From an uncultured Clostridia bacterium (lineage in GTDB: Bacteria > Bacillota > Clostridia > Oscillospirales > JAAYOS01), in contig CANRJS010000012.1 in the NCBI GenBank assembly GCA_947631015.1, positions 1 to 51,467 on the forward strand: DNA of 51,467 nucleotides, read 5' to 3'. Within the stretch, counting starts at the first letter, position 1. Each line of letters opens with the position of its first letter. This document shows, piece by piece, positions 50,701 through 51,467 of this stretch. Under the pieces are notes generated by a model, which did no database searches, was not told where the DNA came from, and was given only the letters and a program-made list of their open reading frames with translations. Made by a program: the position numbers and the translations under genes.

Positions 50701-51337
50701 GGGGAATCTCCTCGGCGCGGCGCAGTCCGGCCACCTCAACTCGGTGGGCTACGACATGTACCTCAAACTTCTCGAGGACGCCGTCCTCGAGGAGCGCGGC
50801 GAGAAGCCCAAGAGCTCCGGCGAGTGTACGGCCGACCTCGCAATCGAGGCGCGCATACCCGAGAGCTACATCGCAAACTCCGGCGAGCGAATGGACCTCT
50901 ACCGCCGGATAGCGCTCGCGCGCACCGAGGACGAGGCGAGCGAGCTCATCGACGAGCTCTGCGACCGCTACGGCGACCTGCCGCGCGAGGTGTATGCGCT
51001 GCTCCGCGTGGCGCTGCTCCGCGCGAAGGCGGGCGCGGCGGGCATCCGCGAGATTGCTCAGAAGGGCGACACCGTCCGCTTCTACCTCGACGAGGAAGCG
51101 CTCCGCTCGGAGGAGGCGGGCGCGGTGTCGATAGAGGCGGTGAGCCGCGTCTGCACCGAACCGAAGTACCGCAGCGTCCTCCGCTTCGAGGCGGGACGCT
51201 CGCGGCAGAGCGGCGGCGCGTCGCCGGCGAACTCCCGCGCGCCCGGCGCGGGACGTCCCGCGCTCGCGCTGAAGCTCCCGCGCGGCGCGGACGTGCTCGA
51301 CGCGGCCGAGAAGTTCGTGGACGAGCTGATAAAGTAA
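47774..51337 (+). CDS. mfd: Transcription-repair coupling factor Mfd
   Basis: A 1187-residue DNA translocase that removes stalled RNA polymerase and recruits UvrA. The N-terminal UvrB-like module (FYSPSEELPIRIEFWGDEVD) is followed by the RNA polymerase-interaction (CarD-like) domain (KSYADLTAGDYVVHDDYGIA, about 490-510). The RecG-like helicase has Walker A LLCGDVGFGKTEVALRAAMK, LLIVDEEQRFGV and SATPIPRTLNMAL. The C-terminal TRCF domain closes the protein. The length is typical. ATG 47774 has a GTGGAG site upstream. No clear promoter was found in the hairpin-rich spacer, so read-through from proS is possible. Confidence 0.97.
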   Translation: MQKLLDAIGKLPEYRVLAEALERGESPVAAGGLGAVHKALVAAALARDTGRPLFLVCPDDEDAKNVAADCASLLGEAVVLPPREFDFAGVEASSREWSHRRIAALEAIRNGACAVASVESASARTLPPDAFRRLRLEITQGMTLDPDALVDLLESSGYVQSYAVEGVGQYSRRGGIVDFYSPSEELPIRIEFWGDEVDTLAPFDPQTQRRGDAAERCLLLPASETVVSAAEGGADGVAKKLRALAARQKEGALKTTLLEDAERFENLRSFPAADRWLDLIYDEFATAMDYLPPDALVVLFEHRRSSERGSALEWRNGEDITDLLKSGKLHPRHAKFYEDINELYRRAADIPFVYLDSFIGSGYPVPPKRLETFSIRQLPSYGGSLDTAASEVRHYLDEGEGVVLLSADEHRARRLMELLFERGINAQLDYELKELPQPGRSRIALGRLTAGFELPEAGLAVMTEGQIIREGRSSKRKPAKKSAANRVKSYADLTAGDYVVHDDYGIAQFVGIETLEVDGAKRDYAKLRFLGTDVLYLPATRLDVISKYIGAGEATEVRLSKMGGAEWKRSKSRAKAAAKELAGELIKLYAARARTEGVVCEPDDAMQREFEERFEFDETPDQLAAVKEIKRDMERPVPMDRLLCGDVGFGKTEVALRAAMKCILSGMQAAILVPTTVLAQQHYLTASRRFAGFAANIEVMSRFRTPAELKRVAAATAAGQVDLLIGTHRILQKDVSFKKLGLLIVDEEQRFGVMHKERLKEMSRGVDVLTLSATPIPRTLNMALSGIRDMSVLEDPPRDRLPVQTYVLEQDRAILTEAMRREIGRGGQVYYLHNRVETIDRTAARIRADLGGEESGIVVATAHGQMSEKELGDVMDRVERGEVQVLVCTTIIETGIDIPNVNTLIVEDADRYGLAQLHQIRGRVGRSRRRAYAYLCYRKGKALSDIAEKRLTAIREFAEFGAGFKIAMRDLEIRGAGNLLGAAQSGHLNSVGYDMYLKLLEDAVLEERGEKPKSSGECTADLAIEARIPESYIANSGERMDLYRRIALARTEDEASELIDELCDRYGDLPREVYALLRVALLRAKAGAAGIREIAQKGDTVRFYLDEEALRSEEAGAVSIEAVSRVCTEPKYRSVLRFEAGRSRQSGGASPANSRAPGAGRPALALKLPRGADVLDAAEKFVDELIK

Positions 51338-51344
51338 AAAACGA

Positions 51345-51383
51345 GGCCTGCCGCGAGATTTTGCTTCGCGGCAGGCCGTTTTT
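51345..51383. terminator. Bidirectional terminator after mfd
   Basis: 12-bp stem GGCCTGCCGCGA/TCGCGGCAGGCC (51345-51356/51366-51377) with TTTTT on the plus strand and AAAAAA preceding it for the minus strand. Confidence 0.88.
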
Positions 51384-51467
51384 CAACCTGCGAAAAGATA
51401 TTGCCTGTACACCACCAGCATATACGCGGCCTTGACACCCAGGTACGCGAACACTGCAAAGCACAGC
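51383..51467 (-). CDS. C-terminal end of a membrane protein (partial)
   Basis: The minus strand reads 27 codons open from the window edge to TGA 51383-51385, giving a hydrophobic segment (CFAVFAYLGVKAAYMLVVYR) and the short tail QYLFAG. It looks like the last membrane helix of an integral membrane protein convergent with mfd. The bidirectional terminator just beyond its stop supports a gene here. Nothing more can be said from this fragment. Confidence 0.45.
   Translation of the reverse strand, partial: LCFAVFAYLGVKAAYMLVVYRQYLFAG

Noticed and set aside
49756-51435. 559-codon plus-strand frame overlapping mfd
   Set aside because: Out-of-frame shadow of mfd; Arg-rich and without a ribosome site.

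Overview
The window reads as part of a GC-rich (roughly 60 %) Bacillota chromosome, most likely an anaerobic gut-type Clostridia (Oscillospirales-like). Evidence: Soj/Spo0J-style parA-parB with a Noc/ParB paralogue, RNase J, RicT (YaaT), GTP-type PEP carboxykinase, archaeal-type prolyl-tRNA synthetase, a glmU-like/pth...mfd neighbourhood as in Bacillus, and sigma-A promoters with strong Shine-Dalgarno sites. The taxonomic placement is inference. Palindromes matching Bacillota parS lie in mnmG, before parA, in mnmE and (degenerate) before mfd, so the segment is probably close to the replication origin. No tRNA, rRNA, CRISPR array, prophage or intact insertion sequence was seen.

Layout. 0.2-4.1 kb: NIF3-like protein (-), rsmA, pckG. 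4.2-8.7 kb (-): ABC exporter permease and ATPase, birA, and an aminotransferase-like protein lacking the PLP lysine. 8.8-14.2 kb: small unknown protein, a 118-bp tandem hairpin array, PMT-type glycosyltransferase, PHP phosphatase, rpiB, then a hairpin-rich spacer. 14.2-20 kb: Gfo/Idh/MocA oxidoreductase (-), RNase J with an AT-hook-like N-terminal extension, ychF, DUF1624-like membrane protein. 20-20.7 kb: a large hairpin mosaic. 20.9-24.5 kb: heterodimeric ABC exporter. 24.7-31 kb: ricT, GH13 enzyme, mnmG, rsmG, VOC protein, another hairpin mosaic. 31.3-33.5 kb (-): P-loop kinase, then a lower-GC voltage-gated K+ channel and membrane protein. 33.7-39.8 kb: noc diverging from parA-parB-coiled-coil protein-serS-mnmE. 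39.8-41.7 kb (-): L,D-transpeptidase, TtcA-like PP-loop protein. 41.8-42.8 kb: rplM-rpsI behind a leader RNA. 43.1-45.5 kb (-): AT-rich EEP nuclease-like gene, pth, short GlmU-like acetyltransferase. 45.7-51.3 kb: proS, hairpin mosaic, mfd, then the last codons of a convergent membrane protein gene.

The genes are mostly housekeeping: translation and rRNA/tRNA modification (rsmA, rsmG, mnmG, mnmE, ttcA, serS, proS, pth, rplM, rpsI, ychF), RNA decay (RNase J, RicT), chromosome segregation (parA, parB, noc, parS), envelope synthesis, and central carbon metabolism (pckG, rpiB).

The most unusual content is intergenic. At least five spacers (near 9.2, 13.9, 20.0, 31.0 and 47.3 kb, and perhaps the first 180 bases) carry mosaics of short modules. 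Loops and linkers are shared between loci, while the stems differ and remain perfectly or nearly perfectly paired. In two loci the first palindrome uses the last codons and stop codon of the upstream gene as its left arm. This looks like an undescribed repeat family with a fixed scaffold and exchangeable stems. Its function is unknown.
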